Part shown: positions 45,428 through 56,340 of the stretch, in pieces
Layout of the letters: each line of letters opens with the position of its first letter
How positions within the stretch are numbered: the stretch's first letter is position 1
NCBI RefSeq assembly: GCF_000417875.1
Contig: NW_006920874.1
Location: forward strand, 269,189 to 333,188
Origin: Pseudozyma flocculosa PF-1
Taxonomy: Eukaryota; Basidiomycota; Ustilaginomycetes; Ustilaginales; Ustilaginaceae
Reading direction: 5' to 3'
DNA length: 64,000 nucleotides
Made by a program: the position numbers and the translations under genes
The notes under the pieces: model-generated
Seen by the model: the letters and a program-made list of their open reading frames with translations, nothing else
The model's database searches: none
What the model was told of the DNA's origin: nothing

Positions 45428-47506
45428 ATGAGCACCAACCACAAGCCAGCGGCATCGAGGCCCACCTCGCTCCCGCGGCCCCCTCACCACCACAGCCTCC
45501 CCGAACCTCCACTGGCTTGCGCACTCTCCAAGCCTCCTCACTCTCAGAGGGCGACTGCCAACCTCGGTCGCAACCACTTTGGCCATCCTCAGCCGTCACT
45601 TCAACGAGGCGCCAACCGATCACAGCCATCAATAGCGGATGCCTCGAGATCACGTCCTGCCGCTCATCCAAGCACTAGGGCCTGGGAGCTTCAGCCTTCA
45701 GGCCAGGGTCAGGAGCGTTTCAGCACGAACCGTGACCTTGGCACATCATCTCAGCCGCAACCTATCGGCGCCGGCTCCTTGGCACATCCCGCCGCGCACC
45801 ATCCAACCTCGGTCGCCAGCCATCAGAACCAGCACCACTACCACCGCTCGCAAATGCAGCATCACCCGCAGCATCATCGCCAGCACCACCAACATCAACA
45901 GCAGCCGCAGCAGCAACCGCAGCAGTGGCCCATGTCTTACGACGAGCTGCGGCGCAATGCTCAGCACTCGTCGTCACACAGCCATCCTTCGCCCGCCAGC
46001 ACCTCTTCCGGCTCTACCTCCAGCCTACGGACGCCACCCGACCTGCTCCTCAACGGCAACACCATCGGCTATGCCCTGTCCAGCTGGAAGTCGTCTTCGC
46101 CGCAACATTCGATGCTGGCGCTCAACTCCTGGAGTGGTCTTGCCGTCAAGCGACACATTCCTCCTCGCCACATGAAGGTCGAGGAGATTGTCAAGCGACG
46201 TCGTCTGCTCGAAAGCCTTCCCGACGATCTGCCCTTCGCCCTACCCTCGCCGCCGCATACACCGCTCTCCAGTCCTCGAAAGGCAACGCGTCCTCGCTCG
46301 ACGGAAGGCGATCGGCAGACGGCGGACACCGAAGCAGGCGAGCTGGTCGATCCGGCCGCAGCCTCGTTCCCCGCGCTCGATGGGAAGCGCAAGGAAGCGG
46401 ATCGTGGTCAGGCTTCGAGGCCAGCACAACAGCATGCCCCGATGAAGAGCAGGAAGCGGCGACGATCCAACGATGCGGATGAGGAAGATTTCGGACCCAG
46501 AGACAAACGGCCTACCGCGCGGCTGAAAGGCTCCACCTCTCACGTCCTCCCTTCAAGTGCGCCTCTATGGGAGCCTGAGACTGTCACCACCGCCACCATC
46601 TTGGAAACGCCGTCAGAGGCAGAAGACGGCGAGCTTCCCGATGTCGACAAGCGCACCTCAGGTTGCGTAGAGGCCGAGAGGCAAGCTTGCGACAGATCGG
46701 ATCAGCCTCGCCCGCTGGCGCTGCGGTCGCGCACGTGGACATCGGAGGAGCTGGGCCAGGTCGCCACCCTCTATCGCAACTGCGGGAGGGAGAGGAAGCA
46801 CATTGGAGACCAGCTCTCTGACAAGGCAGGCTCCTCGCTGCCGTCGTTCGCATCGCCATCCTCAAAAGCGGTGGCCGCGCTCGAGCAGCTGGACGCCGTG
46901 CTGCTTTTCTGCTACGCCTTCTACCTCAGCGATCAGGAGAAAGGCCCGGGCTGCTGCCTCGCCAATAACTGGGATAGTCTTTTCGGTCTGCTCCGCTACG
47001 TCACCAACGCCCAGCTGCGCTTCCGCAACCACGCCCTCGTCGGTCTCTGCCGCCTCGTCGAGGCATCTGTCCTGCGCATCCTCCATACCCACAACCAGAA
47101 CCTGCTCCGAAGCAGCATCGCAAACCAAGGCGCCGCGGCTACGGAGAAGCTGCCGCTGGCGACGCTCTCGGAAGGCTTCATGAAGCTGTCGTCGGACCTG
47201 GACAAGAGCGACCGGCTCGCTAGCCTGGCGGGTCAGAGCCTCTCGCTCGGCGCACTGAAGCGGTCTTTTCCCGAGACGTGGTCAAGGATCCTCGAAAACG
47301 ACTTTGGCGGCGGGGACCTCACCGCGGACAGCACCGCTTTGCGTGTCGATCCGGGGACCTGGCCCAGTGCGTCGGTCTTTGCGTGGCCGATTGGGCCGAC
47401 GACGCCGATCTCGCATCTCGTCTGCTTCGGGCGCAACCTGATCCGCGAGCACGCCAAGGGCAAGGGCCTCAGCTTTACGCCCGTCAACGTCAAGGCGCCT
47501 CTCTGA
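45428..47506 (+). CDS. Nuclear-type protein with possible Ebp1/AF4-like C-terminal domain
   Basis: A single-exon gene of 692 residues starting at ATG 45428. Residues 1-430 are low-complexity: Pro/His/Gln-rich, with a His/Gln run near 135-165 and a basic patch KSRKRRRS near 340 that could be a nuclear localisation signal. The segment from residue 437 (WTSEELGQ) to about 570 looks helical and conserved, with RKHIGDQLSDKAG, AALEQLDAVLLFCYAF and NNWDSLFGLLRYVTNAQLRF. The order (Lys-His-x-x-Asp-x-x-x-Asp helix, then a hydrophobic Ala/Leu/Phe helix, then a Leu/Tyr helix) recalls the C-terminal homology domain of AF4/FMR2 proteins and of fission-yeast Ebp1. Those act with Ell and Eaf in transcription elongation. 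This assignment is tentative. Confidence 0.72.
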   Translation: MSTNHKPAASRPTSLPRPPHHHSLPEPPLACALSKPPHSQRATANLGRNHFGHPQPSLQRGANRSQPSIADASRSRPAAHPSTRAWELQPSGQGQERFSTNRDLGTSSQPQPIGAGSLAHPAAHHPTSVASHQNQHHYHRSQMQHHPQHHRQHHQHQQQPQQQPQQWPMSYDELRRNAQHSSSHSHPSPASTSSGSTSSLRTPPDLLLNGNTIGYALSSWKSSSPQHSMLALNSWSGLAVKRHIPPRHMKVEEIVKRRRLLESLPDDLPFALPSPPHTPLSSPRKATRPRSTEGDRQTADTEAGELVDPAAASFPALDGKRKEADRGQASRPAQQHAPMKSRKRRRSNDADEEDFGPRDKRPTARLKGSTSHVLPSSAPLWEPETVTTATILETPSEAEDGELPDVDKRTSGCVEAERQACDRSDQPRPLALRSRTWTSEELGQVATLYRNCGRERKHIGDQLSDKAGSSLPSFASPSSKAVAALEQLDAVLLFCYAFYLSDQEKGPGCCLANNWDSLFGLLRYVTNAQLRFRNHALVGLCRLVEASVLRILHTHNQNLLRSSIANQGAAATEKLPLATLSEGFMKLSSDLDKSDRLASLAGQSLSLGALKRSFPETWSRILENDFGGGDLTADSTALRVDPGTWPSASVFAWPIGPTTPISHLVCFGRNLIREHAKGKGLSFTPVNVKAPL

Positions 47507-48443
47507 CCGAGGCCGACCTCGCGATGCACACGCTTTCCGTCTTCGTCATCGCACAACGACCCAGCATCCCGACTCACGGCACCGCAGATACAACCGTGCC
47601 TGCAAGCCAGGAACGAAAAGGGACGCCGAAGCCAGAACTGATCGGCCGCGACCTGACCGCGCCGAGCAGATGGCGCACGCTGCCCCACCCGGTCAATCCA
47701 GCTCCGACTCGACTCGATACACATCTGCTAGCCCCCTTCCATGCTCCCGTCTCGTCCCGTCTCGTTCCCGCAACATCATCGCCACCATCATCATTGTCGA
47801 CTTCCGGACCGTTTCCACGAGCTGCTGCATCATACCTCTTTTTTGTTTTGTTCCAATGTCTCGCATCTCGGCCCTCCTCCTCATCACGTCCACGTCCATC
47901 CCCTTGTTCAGACACACGTCTTCTTCATGCCCTTCACCCCTTGTGTTTGCAAAGCTAGCATTGTCGTCTTCACCGTCTCTTATCCTCGTTTTGATCGTGG
48001 CCGCCCTACATTGGCGTCGCCTCGTCGACTCTCGAATCGTCTCAGCATCGTTTCACCCATCCGGCACCTCGGCGATGTCACAAAGCCTTCCGTCTTGTGC
48101 GTCCGAAATCGTCGCGTGAAGTGACTGTGTACGGTTGACGCTCCCGCTTTGTCGCTCTTGCTCTGCCTGGGCGTGTCTGTGCTCAAGCTGGGCTCCGTTG
48201 TGATCGCTTCAAAGTCGGCATCTACGCACCGCGAGACGACGAGGTATCCTTTCAGCCCAGCCCACGACTATCGCTCTGACCTGGACTGGACTGGAGTGGA
48301 CTCGACGTTTTGCACCGGAGAGAGCATGACCTAGCAGAGATACGTGGTAGGCGTGATGACGGTCTTCGTCCAAAAGCCTCAGCATGGTTTGAATCGAGAA
48401 GGATGAAGAAAGGGGGTCGGGGGGGCCGAGAATGAAGAGGGGA
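47507..48443. other. Convergent intergenic spacer
   Basis: Nine hundred bases between the stop codon at 47506 and the RGP1 stop at 48444. The sequence is C/T- and C/G-rich, with no gene I can support. It presumably holds the two 3' untranslated regions. Confidence 0.55.
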
Positions 48444-51400
48444 TCAAGCGAAAAAGACGGCCGCGCCGACCTTGAACCCGGTGCTGTTGGGCAGGACCGT
48501 GATGGGGACCGAGCATTCGACCGTCTCCAACTTGGTCTCACCCCCTCCCGCGCCCGCTTCCGCCTCCTCGCCGTCCTCTTCCCCGTCGTCGTTGTGGACA
48601 ATGGGACCGGCCAGCGAGGTGAGGGCTCGCTTGGACGTGTGGTACAGTGCGAATCCGTCCGAGCTCGAGTCTACCAGGTGGACCGGTGGCGGTTTCCTGG
48701 CCGGTGCCCGTCGGCCGTCGGTCGGTGGTGGTGGCTTGATGCGCGATATCGTCAGGAACGACAGGCGCAGCGTCCAGTTCAACTTGACTATCCGGCGCAG
48801 ATCACGAGGTCCGACAACGACGGGGATGGATTTGTGTCAGTCCTGTGTCGGTGGCGCAGAGGTCTCCTGCTGCTCTCGGCCGCGGCACGACAAGGGCACA
48901 AGACTCACCGCCGCTCGTGACGAATTCAGGCCCTTCGCCGCTGGGGACGGGCAGGGCAAAGCTGACCCTTCCCTTGTCGAGCGTCGACTCGTGGTACTCT
49001 GCGTGCACCTTGCGCGTCGTCCTCTGCATCCTCCCCGGCGGCAGCAGCGCGATCGAAGGCTGCACTTCCTCAAACGTCTCGAGCGTAGCCGCGAACCTCG
49101 CGATCCGCGCCAGCGAGCCCGGCTGGTTGATCGAGATCATGGCCATCACTGTTTCGCCCAGCCGATAGCGGGACTTGACCAGCGTCAGGACGGCGGCCAC
49201 TTTCGAGTCCTTGGATATGTCGTACGACACTGCATGGTGACAACGCCAGGATCAGGGAAGCGGAGATGGTCAGCAGGCGAGAGCGGGACTGCATCGGTGA
49301 CATGCATCTCAGCGAAGCGTTGAGGCAACTCACCCTTGCTCGAAGTCCGCGAAAGCGTCTCGACGGCAGCTTTGCAGCTTTCCTGCGGCAGACCCTCAGT
49401 CATGCCAAATGGATCGAGGCCTTCCGATCCTGTTCCGCTTTGTGCGACAGTACCGCCGCTTGGCGAGCGCGACCGGAGCTGCTCGCGGACATAGCCTTCC
49501 AGCTCTGCTCGCGTTGTCTTGACTGTACAGTGCCATCGAATCAGGCGTAGAAAAGGCCTTCTTTCGTCGGTATGCGTCTCGCAACATGAGTCGGGCTCTC
49601 GGATGGGTCAAGACTCACTCTGGGGTCGTCCCTGCCTACTGGCGGTAGCGTGTTCCCTGATCGTGGATGGGCCTGTGCCATCGTCGGCCTCGACCACCGC
49701 CTGCTCTCGCAACAGTATGATGGGGTTCATCAGGTCGTAAAAAGGGCGGATGCCCGATGTGGTGACATGGTTGTAAACGCGGATGGGCACCTGGATCAGA
49801 CGGCTGCGCTGGGCTTGCCGTGCGTTGACCGCCGTGTCGAGCTTGTTCGTCCCGATGCTGAGATTGTACTGGAACTTGATCGATTTTCCGTGGTAGGAAG
49901 GAGGCAAGTCCACTGGCAGTTGGAGGCGGAAGGTGTCTGTCGGGACAAAGTGGCGCGACCCAGAGGAAAACCGTTTGGGGACAAGCGGTGAGAACGTGCG
50001 ATCCTCGCGACTGCCGGTGGCCGGCGGCTACTCACAGGACTTGCTCTCCTCGGGTCCCAATGTCAGATCGACGGCGAGGATGCTTGGAGGCGACGAGAAG
50101 GTCGGCACGCTGCGGCTCTGCAGCGTGCGCTCCCTGGTATCCTGCAGCGTAGATCCGGTGCGCCGATGCCTCCCCCTCAGGCCGGATGCGCCGCCACCCG
50201 ATCCCAGAGCATGTCGAAGGTAGCCACTCCAGCTCGAGGAACGGCCATTGCGAGAGACGCCGCCGGCACTGTCCGACTCCTCGTGGCCGAGATCGCCGCC
50301 TCCGATCACGCCGCGAGGCGTTCCGGGCACCGACGACGCCGAGGCACCTGTGAGGTCCCCGTAGGCCAGGCGCTGCTTGAGGTTCTCGAAATCGCCAGGC
50401 TTGACGAGGCTCTCGTCGATCTCGACCAGTCCTCCGAACTGTGCAAAAGACCAAAGGATCTTTTCGGTGCCCGGTGGAAGGAGATCATTGTTCGGGTAGA
50501 GCGGGCTCTTTGCGCTGCCGCCGCCGCCCTGCCTCCGCATGTCCTGCGACCAGTCGTTGATCGAGTCGCGGAAGACGCTCTCCATGGTGTCGTTCTGGCC
50601 GAGCTTGTAGAAGTTGTCGCTTCCCCATGGGCTGTTCTGCGAAGGATTGCGGCCAACCGGCGTGGATGGGGTGGACGCGGATGATGACGTGGATGCAGAC
50701 ATGGCGGGGGCCATGATGGCTCGATCGTTGGCTGGGTCGAGCTCAAAGGCCTCTGTGAGGTCTTCTGCCTGAGTCTGGGCAACAGACTTCTTGCGCGAGT
50801 GCGGGTGCTTTGCCGAGATGGTGGCTGAAGTCTTTCGACCCGGCCCACCGAGGGCGGGGCCGAGCGAGGAGCCGCGAGGCCCGACGGGGGAAGGGGAATG
50901 AGATGGCGACGGGCTGATCTGCAGGCGAGCGAGAGCCTCTTGGGCCGGCGGTGCGATGCGATGCGGAGAGACACCGGGCCGCTCGGACGAGGAAGGCGGC
51001 GGAATGCCGAGACCGAGTCCGCCTCGATCCGCGGCAGTGTTCCAAGGGCCGACCGAAACTGAGGCCGACTTTGCGTGCTGCCGCTGTGACGAAGCGTTGG
51101 AGTTGGACTGCAGGTTGACCCATGGCGCGAAAGCGGCAGAAGAGGAGGTGGTGGAGGAGTGTGCGGATGAGAGGGCAGCGGGGTGTGGTGCCCCGATGAG
51201 GCCCTTGCGCTCTGGCAGCTGTTCTCCGTCCATCTGCCTGAGAAGCGCCTTTGACCTGCGGGAACGGGTGAGCTGGCCATCTAGAGAGTAGTGGGACGAG
51301 GCGGTGTTGGTGGTGGTGGGCTTGTGTGGCGAGGCGATTGCCCTGACGTCGACGCTCTTTGACTTGTTGGAGTGCGTCTTTGAAAAGGGCTGACTGGAGA

Positions 51401-51668
51401 CGACGCGGCGGCCGGCATGGTAGGCTGGGGACTGGGTGGGGGTGGCAGGATCGTCAAAGGCAGCTGCGTCGTCGGGGTGACTGTGCAAGGTTGCGTTGGC
51501 TGAGAAGGCAGCGGTCTGTGGTATGGGTTGGGTGTGAGTGACTTTTGGGTTGGTGTTTGTGAAGGTGATTGTGCAGACAAAGTCTTCGCCAGCGAAGAAC
51601 GACGACTGGAGGGGCTTGACGGAGACGCTGAGCGCGGAGCTGTAGTGTGCGCTCGAGGGCATGGCCAT
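48444..51668 (-). CDS. RGP1: RGP1-family protein (Ric1-Rgp1 Golgi exchange factor subunit)
   Basis: Predicted 934 residues in five exons: 51668-50036, 49936-49619, 49522-49334, 49229-48909 and 48787-48444. All donors are GTGAGT and all phases join. ATG 51668 has the context ACCATGG. The N-terminus (about 11-45) starts an arrestin-like beta-sandwich (SVKPLQSSFFAGEDFVCTIT). A long disordered Ser-rich insert follows, then GTEKILWSFAQFGG. The Rgp1 core runs through exons 2-5: DLPPSYHGKSIKFQYNLSIG, IQVPIRVYN, GETVMAMISI, FALPVPS and LNWTLRLSFLT. With Ric1 it acts as exchange factor for the Ypt6/Rab6 GTPase and is needed for endosome-to-Golgi retrieval. The protein is longer than yeast Rgp1 mainly because of the insert. 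The gene is head to head with RFC1. Confidence 0.9.
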
Positions 51669-52326
51669 GGTCGTGTAGGATGGAGGCGGCAGCCTTGGCT
51701 GTGGATCGATGTTGACGATCTGCCTGCGCAAGCCGGTTGGCTGGTAGGAGGAAGGGCGGAAACGGCGTGTGCGGCGTGGGCCGCCTGAGGATGTCGAGGG
51801 CGTCGAGGGAGGGGGAGGACGTGGTGGCAAGCTGCGAGGGCGTGGCAAGGGCGTGGGGGTGGCCTGAGCGGAGCACCTGCCCGACTTCCGAGGGACCGGG
51901 AGTGATTCGCGGGCTGGCTGGCTGGCTGGCCTTGCCTCTCCTCGCCTGGCCTCGGTGCCGGCTTGTCTGTGGTTCAGATGGCGCGGCGAGCGGCCAGACG
52001 CGACCCGCCCGCCCTCGTTGGCGCTGACAAGCAGGCAGGGTGCTCCACTTTGCTTTTCTTGGCTGCGCCTAAGGCCCGGCGAGCCACCGGTGGCAGGCAA
52101 GAAGCAAGAAGGCAAGCCTGGGCCAGCCAGCCCCCGCAGCCACCCGCCAGTCAGACGTACGTGCGCTTGGACCCTCGCTCCCCTCGTCCTGGCAGGCCAC
52201 CGTCCCACTCCAATCTACGCGACCACGACGACGCCGGCCCAACGCCACCCTTTTTTGCATCCTCGTCGGCTTGCGGACCGCACCATCCCCTTCCCAGCCT
52301 CATCTCCTCTTCGCCAGAGCGTCACC
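51669..52326. promoter_or_regulatory. Shared divergent promoter, RGP1-RFC1
   Basis: A 658-base spacer between two divergent start codons. The RFC1 side (52190-52326) is pyrimidine-rich. The middle contains GGCTGGCTGGCTGG at about 51914-51930. I see no clear TATA box or upstream element. Confidence 0.5.
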
Positions 52327-55300
52327 ATGCCCCCCAAGAAGGCCTCACAGCAGAGCCTGCCAAAGGGTCAGGCCTCTCTCCAGAGCTTCTTCGGCGGCGG
52401 CCCACCTCGCACAGCCAGCAGCGCAAACAGCCAGGCCACCCCTTCCCCCACAAAGTCGGCTCAAAAGTCAGCCCACGCTCACTCCCCTTCCAGCTCTCCC
52501 GTCACCGAGATCAAGGAAAAGGTCACCGTCCGCGGCTCGCCCCAAAAATCCGTCCCAGCCCCCAAACCCGACCCTCCCTCCTCCTCCTCAAAGTACTTTG
52601 CCGACAAGAAACCTCCGCCTGCCGCCACCCGCGGATCAAATCGTTCCGACCCCCTCGTCCTCGACGACTCTGACGATTCCGACATGGCGACTGCAAAGCC
52701 CGCCGCCAAGCCTGCCACCCGCACAGCCGGCAGAGCCGGTGCGAAGCGAAAGAATCTCGCAGAGAGCAGCGACAACGACGACTACGACGACGACGCAGAC
52801 GACTTTAAGCCAGAGCCAAAGAAGCCCGCCACCGCACGCACCGTATCTGCAGCCGCCAGAAGGTCCAACATCCCCGCCCGCAAGCACCAAGACACCGACT
52901 CCGAAGACGACTTTGAGGAGATCGTCGAAAAACCCGCCGCAAAGTCAAAGGCCAAACCAGCATCCGCCGCTGCCAAGTCGCGTCCCACGCCGTCGCGCGC
53001 CACCAAAAAGGAAGAGCCCTCGACAGCGTCCGAGATCGAAGAACCCACGCCGGCCAAGGCGGCTGCCAAGTCCAACTGGAGGGAGGCGGCCGCTAGGAGA
53101 GCGGCGGGGCCCGTCGCGCCTGGCTCAAAGGAGATCCCCCAGGGACAGCCAAACTGCCTCGCCGGCCTCACGCTCGTCTTTACGGGAGAGCTCACCTCGC
53201 TCAGCAGGGACGAGGCCTCGGACCTCGCCAAGCGGTACGGCGCCCGCATCACCTCGGGTCCTTCGTCAAAGACCTCGTATGTCGTCCTCGGCGAGGGCGC
53301 TGGCGCCAAAAAGCTCGAGTCGATCCAGAAAAACAAGATCAAGACGCTCGACGAAGACGGCTTCCTCGACCTCATCGCCACCCGCGGCGCCGGCGAGCTC
53401 GACGAAAAGGCGAAGAAGAAGATCGCGGAAGAGGAGAAGAAGGTCAGGGAGACGGCCAAGGCCATGGCCACTGCCGTCAAAGAGGCGCCCGAGGACCTCA
53501 GCAACGCGCTCTGGACCACAAAGTACGCGCCCAAGGCGCTCAAGGACCTCACCGGCAACAAGAGCGCCGTCGAAAAGCTGCAGACCTGGCTTCGCGCCTG
53601 GCCGGCGTCGTACAAGTCCAACTTCAAGAAGCCCGGCCCGGCCGGCATGAACATCTACCGCGCCGTCCTCATCTCGGGGCCTCCGGGCATCGGCAAGACA
53701 ACCTCGGCCCACCTGGTGGCCAAACTCGAGGGATACACGCCCATCGAATTCAACGCCAGCGATACGCGCAGCAAGAAGCTGATCGAGTCGATGCTCAGGG
53801 ATACGATCGACAACAAGTCGCTCGACGGGTGGTACAGCGGCGGAGGCAGAATGGTGGGCTCCTCCGACGTCAAGATCACCGACCGCACCGTGCTCATCAT
53901 GGACGAGGTCGACGGCATGTCGGGCGGCGACCGCGGCGGAATCGGCGCCATCAACATGCTGATCAAGAAGACCAAGGTGCCCATCATCTGCATCTGCAAC
54001 GATCGCCGCAACCAGAAGATGCGGCCGTTTGAGCACACCACCTACAACCTCAGCTTCCGCAAGCCCGACGCCGGTGCCGTCAAGTCGCGCATGCTGTCGA
54101 TTGCCTTCCGAGAGAAGCTCAAGGTCCCCGGCGAGGTCATGGGACAACTGATCGAGGCCGCGCAGGGCGACATCCGATCGGTGATCAACATGCTCTCGAC
54201 CTGGAAACTGGGCAAGGACACGATGGACTTTGACGAGGGCAAGAAGCTCGGCCTCGAGAACGCCAAGCCGGGCATGCACACGCCCTTCAGCCTCTACAGC
54301 GATCTGTCGTCTCCCTACATGTTTGGCCCCACCTGCCGCAAGACGCTCAACGACAAGACCGAGCTCTACTTCCAGGACCACTCGTTCGTGCCGCTGATGG
54401 TCGCCGAGAACTACATCAAGGCTCGGCCGGTGAGGGCGAGGGACGCCGACAGTCACGTCAGCAGCTACAAGCACCTGCAGCTCTTGCGCCATGCGGCCGA
54501 ATCGATCTCGGACGGTGACATGATCGACCGCATGATCCACGGCTCAGAGCAGCACTGGAGCCTGATGCCGCTGCACGCTATCGCCTCGACGGTCCGACCC
54601 TGCTCGTACACCTACGGTGGCACCGAGGGTGGCTTCCCCTCGTTCCCGTCGTGGCTGGGACAGAACTCGAAGCAGCAGAGGCTGTCGCGCGCCGTGGTGG
54701 ACCTGCAGGCGAGGATGCGGCTGAGCTGCTCGGGCAGCCGTCATGATGTGAGGCAGCACTACCTGCCCACCATGTGGCCGATGCTGATCGAGCCCCTGGT
54801 CGAGCGAGGCAGCGAAGGCATCGAAGACGTCATCCAGGTCATGGACGACTACTACCTTGGCATCGAGGACCGAGAGGCCATCCTCGAGCTGGGTGTCGAG
54901 CCCAACAACGCCGAGACGGTCATCAAGGGCATCCCTTCCGCTGTTAAGGCAGGCTTCACGAGAAAGTAAGTCGGTCGCCTGCTTTGGTCTTTGCGTCCAT
55001 GCCCAGGTCGAGCTCGCCACCTGACGCCGTGTCGCTCCTCCCCTCTTCCAACTCGCACGCCGCAGGTACAACTCGACGAACCAGTAAGTTCATCTCGGCT
55101 TGTCGTCGCTCCGTGCCTCGCTTGCCGACGATCCCGCTGACGATTTCCCTTGCCCCGCTTCCACCAACAGCCCGATTGCCTTCTACAAGGGAGTCGACAC
55201 GGGCGGCAAGGCCAAACAGCTCAAGGGCGAGGCCGCGCCGGATCTCGAGGACGTTGTCGAGGTATGTCTCGTGGCCCACACAGCTCAATGCGTGACCCTT

Positions 55301-55625
55301 GCAGAAGCGTCGAGATAAGCTGACATGCCCATCTTGCGCGCTCTCGCTACTCGCAGGAGGACGACGTGCCGGACGATGTTGACCAGGAAGACGAGGCCAG
55401 CGACGACGACCTCAGCAAGGTGAGTCGTCCCGCCCATGCCTCCGCCTTCCTGTTCTCCCATCTTCGTTCCGGGTCGCTGACCAAGCTCTTCCCCCCTGGT
55501 TCTGTGAACCCGGCTTTGACCGACTGATGCAGGATAAGATGGTCAAGAAGCCCAAGGCATCGGCCGCAAAGGGCAAGGGCAAAGCAGCGGCCGCGGCCAA
55601 GCCCAAGGCAAAGGGCAAGAAGTGA
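52327..55625 (+). CDS. RFC1: Replication factor C large subunit (RFC1)
   Basis: Predicted 967 residues in five exons: 52327-54965, 55066-55083, 55171-55261, 55357-55419 and 55533-55625. All phases join, and exon 2 is only 18 bases. The N-terminus (QASLQSFFGG, residues about 15-25) resembles a PCNA-interacting (PIP) motif. A BRCT domain lies at about 276-355. The AAA+ clamp-loader module starts with LWTTKYAPK, with Walker A GPPGIGKT at 451-458 and DEVD at 526-529. IICICNDRRNQKMRPF and the RFC1-specific C-terminal domain (SYTYGG, MWPMLIEPLV, DDYYLGIEDRE) follow. The C-terminus is acidic, then Lys/Ala-rich. RFC1 is the large subunit of the complex that loads PCNA at primer termini during replication and repair. 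The ATG at 52327 has the context CACCATGCC. Confidence 0.96.
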
Positions 55626-56340
55626 GGTGCGCGTTCACACGGATCCTATGTCGGCTTAGGACGCGCACGGGCACGCTTGCACACACACACGCACATACGC
55701 ACACACGCACACAAGCACACACGCACACAAGCACACACACACGCACCCACGTCGTGAACGGAGGCGGCGGGATGAAGCGACAGTCGCAGCATCCTGACCT
55801 CTTTCCGCCACGTCGTTGCACCTCTTCTGTATCGTCCCATGACCGCTCCACCGCGAAGCTGCCACCGGCCAACCCCTTTTTGCCACCACCACCCTCGAGC
55901 GAGCAATCCATGATTCCAAGGGGTGCAGAACTGCGTGCTGGCGTCACAAACCTGCACGAAGCGGCCAAGAGATGTGAAGTGACCCATCTTTTCTGATGTG
56001 CGGTGCGGAGCGGTGCGATCGCCACGCCGCTATTGACAAGGTGATGGGCGTGGCGACCCTCTTGGGATCTATATACAGGGGACGCGGATATGTACAGGTG
56101 CCATACTAGAGCGGGCGGTCGAGGGACGGGGAGAGAGGGAAAACGGCTCCGCTGGTTTTGTGTAATGAGCGAATGGAGGATGGCGCGTGGATGACAAGGT
56201 GGGGCTGGTATCGACGAGATGCTGCGACTGAGAAGGCGATTGAGGGACTGCTGGGGCTCAACATGGCCGCGAGATATTTACAAGAGACGAGAGCAAGTGG
56301 ATCGGACGGGACGTGGCAAGTAGCGGGCTAGCGCGCGCTC
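55626..56340. other. Convergent intergenic spacer, RFC1-PMC1
   Basis: These 715 bases lie between two convergent stop codons. They contain a CA-type microsatellite at 55680-55747 just after the RFC1 stop. No gene is supported. Confidence 0.6.
55680..55747 (+). repeat. (CA)n/(CACG)n microsatellite
   Basis: An imperfect CA repeat with interspersed CG and AG dinucleotides, starting about 55 bases after the RFC1 stop codon. It is probably in the 3' untranslated region. Confidence 0.9.

Noticed and set aside
52271..53650. Plus-strand 459-residue frame overlapping RFC1 exon 1
   Set aside because: Alternative-frame shadow of RFC1, rich in Pro/Ser/Arg, no domains.
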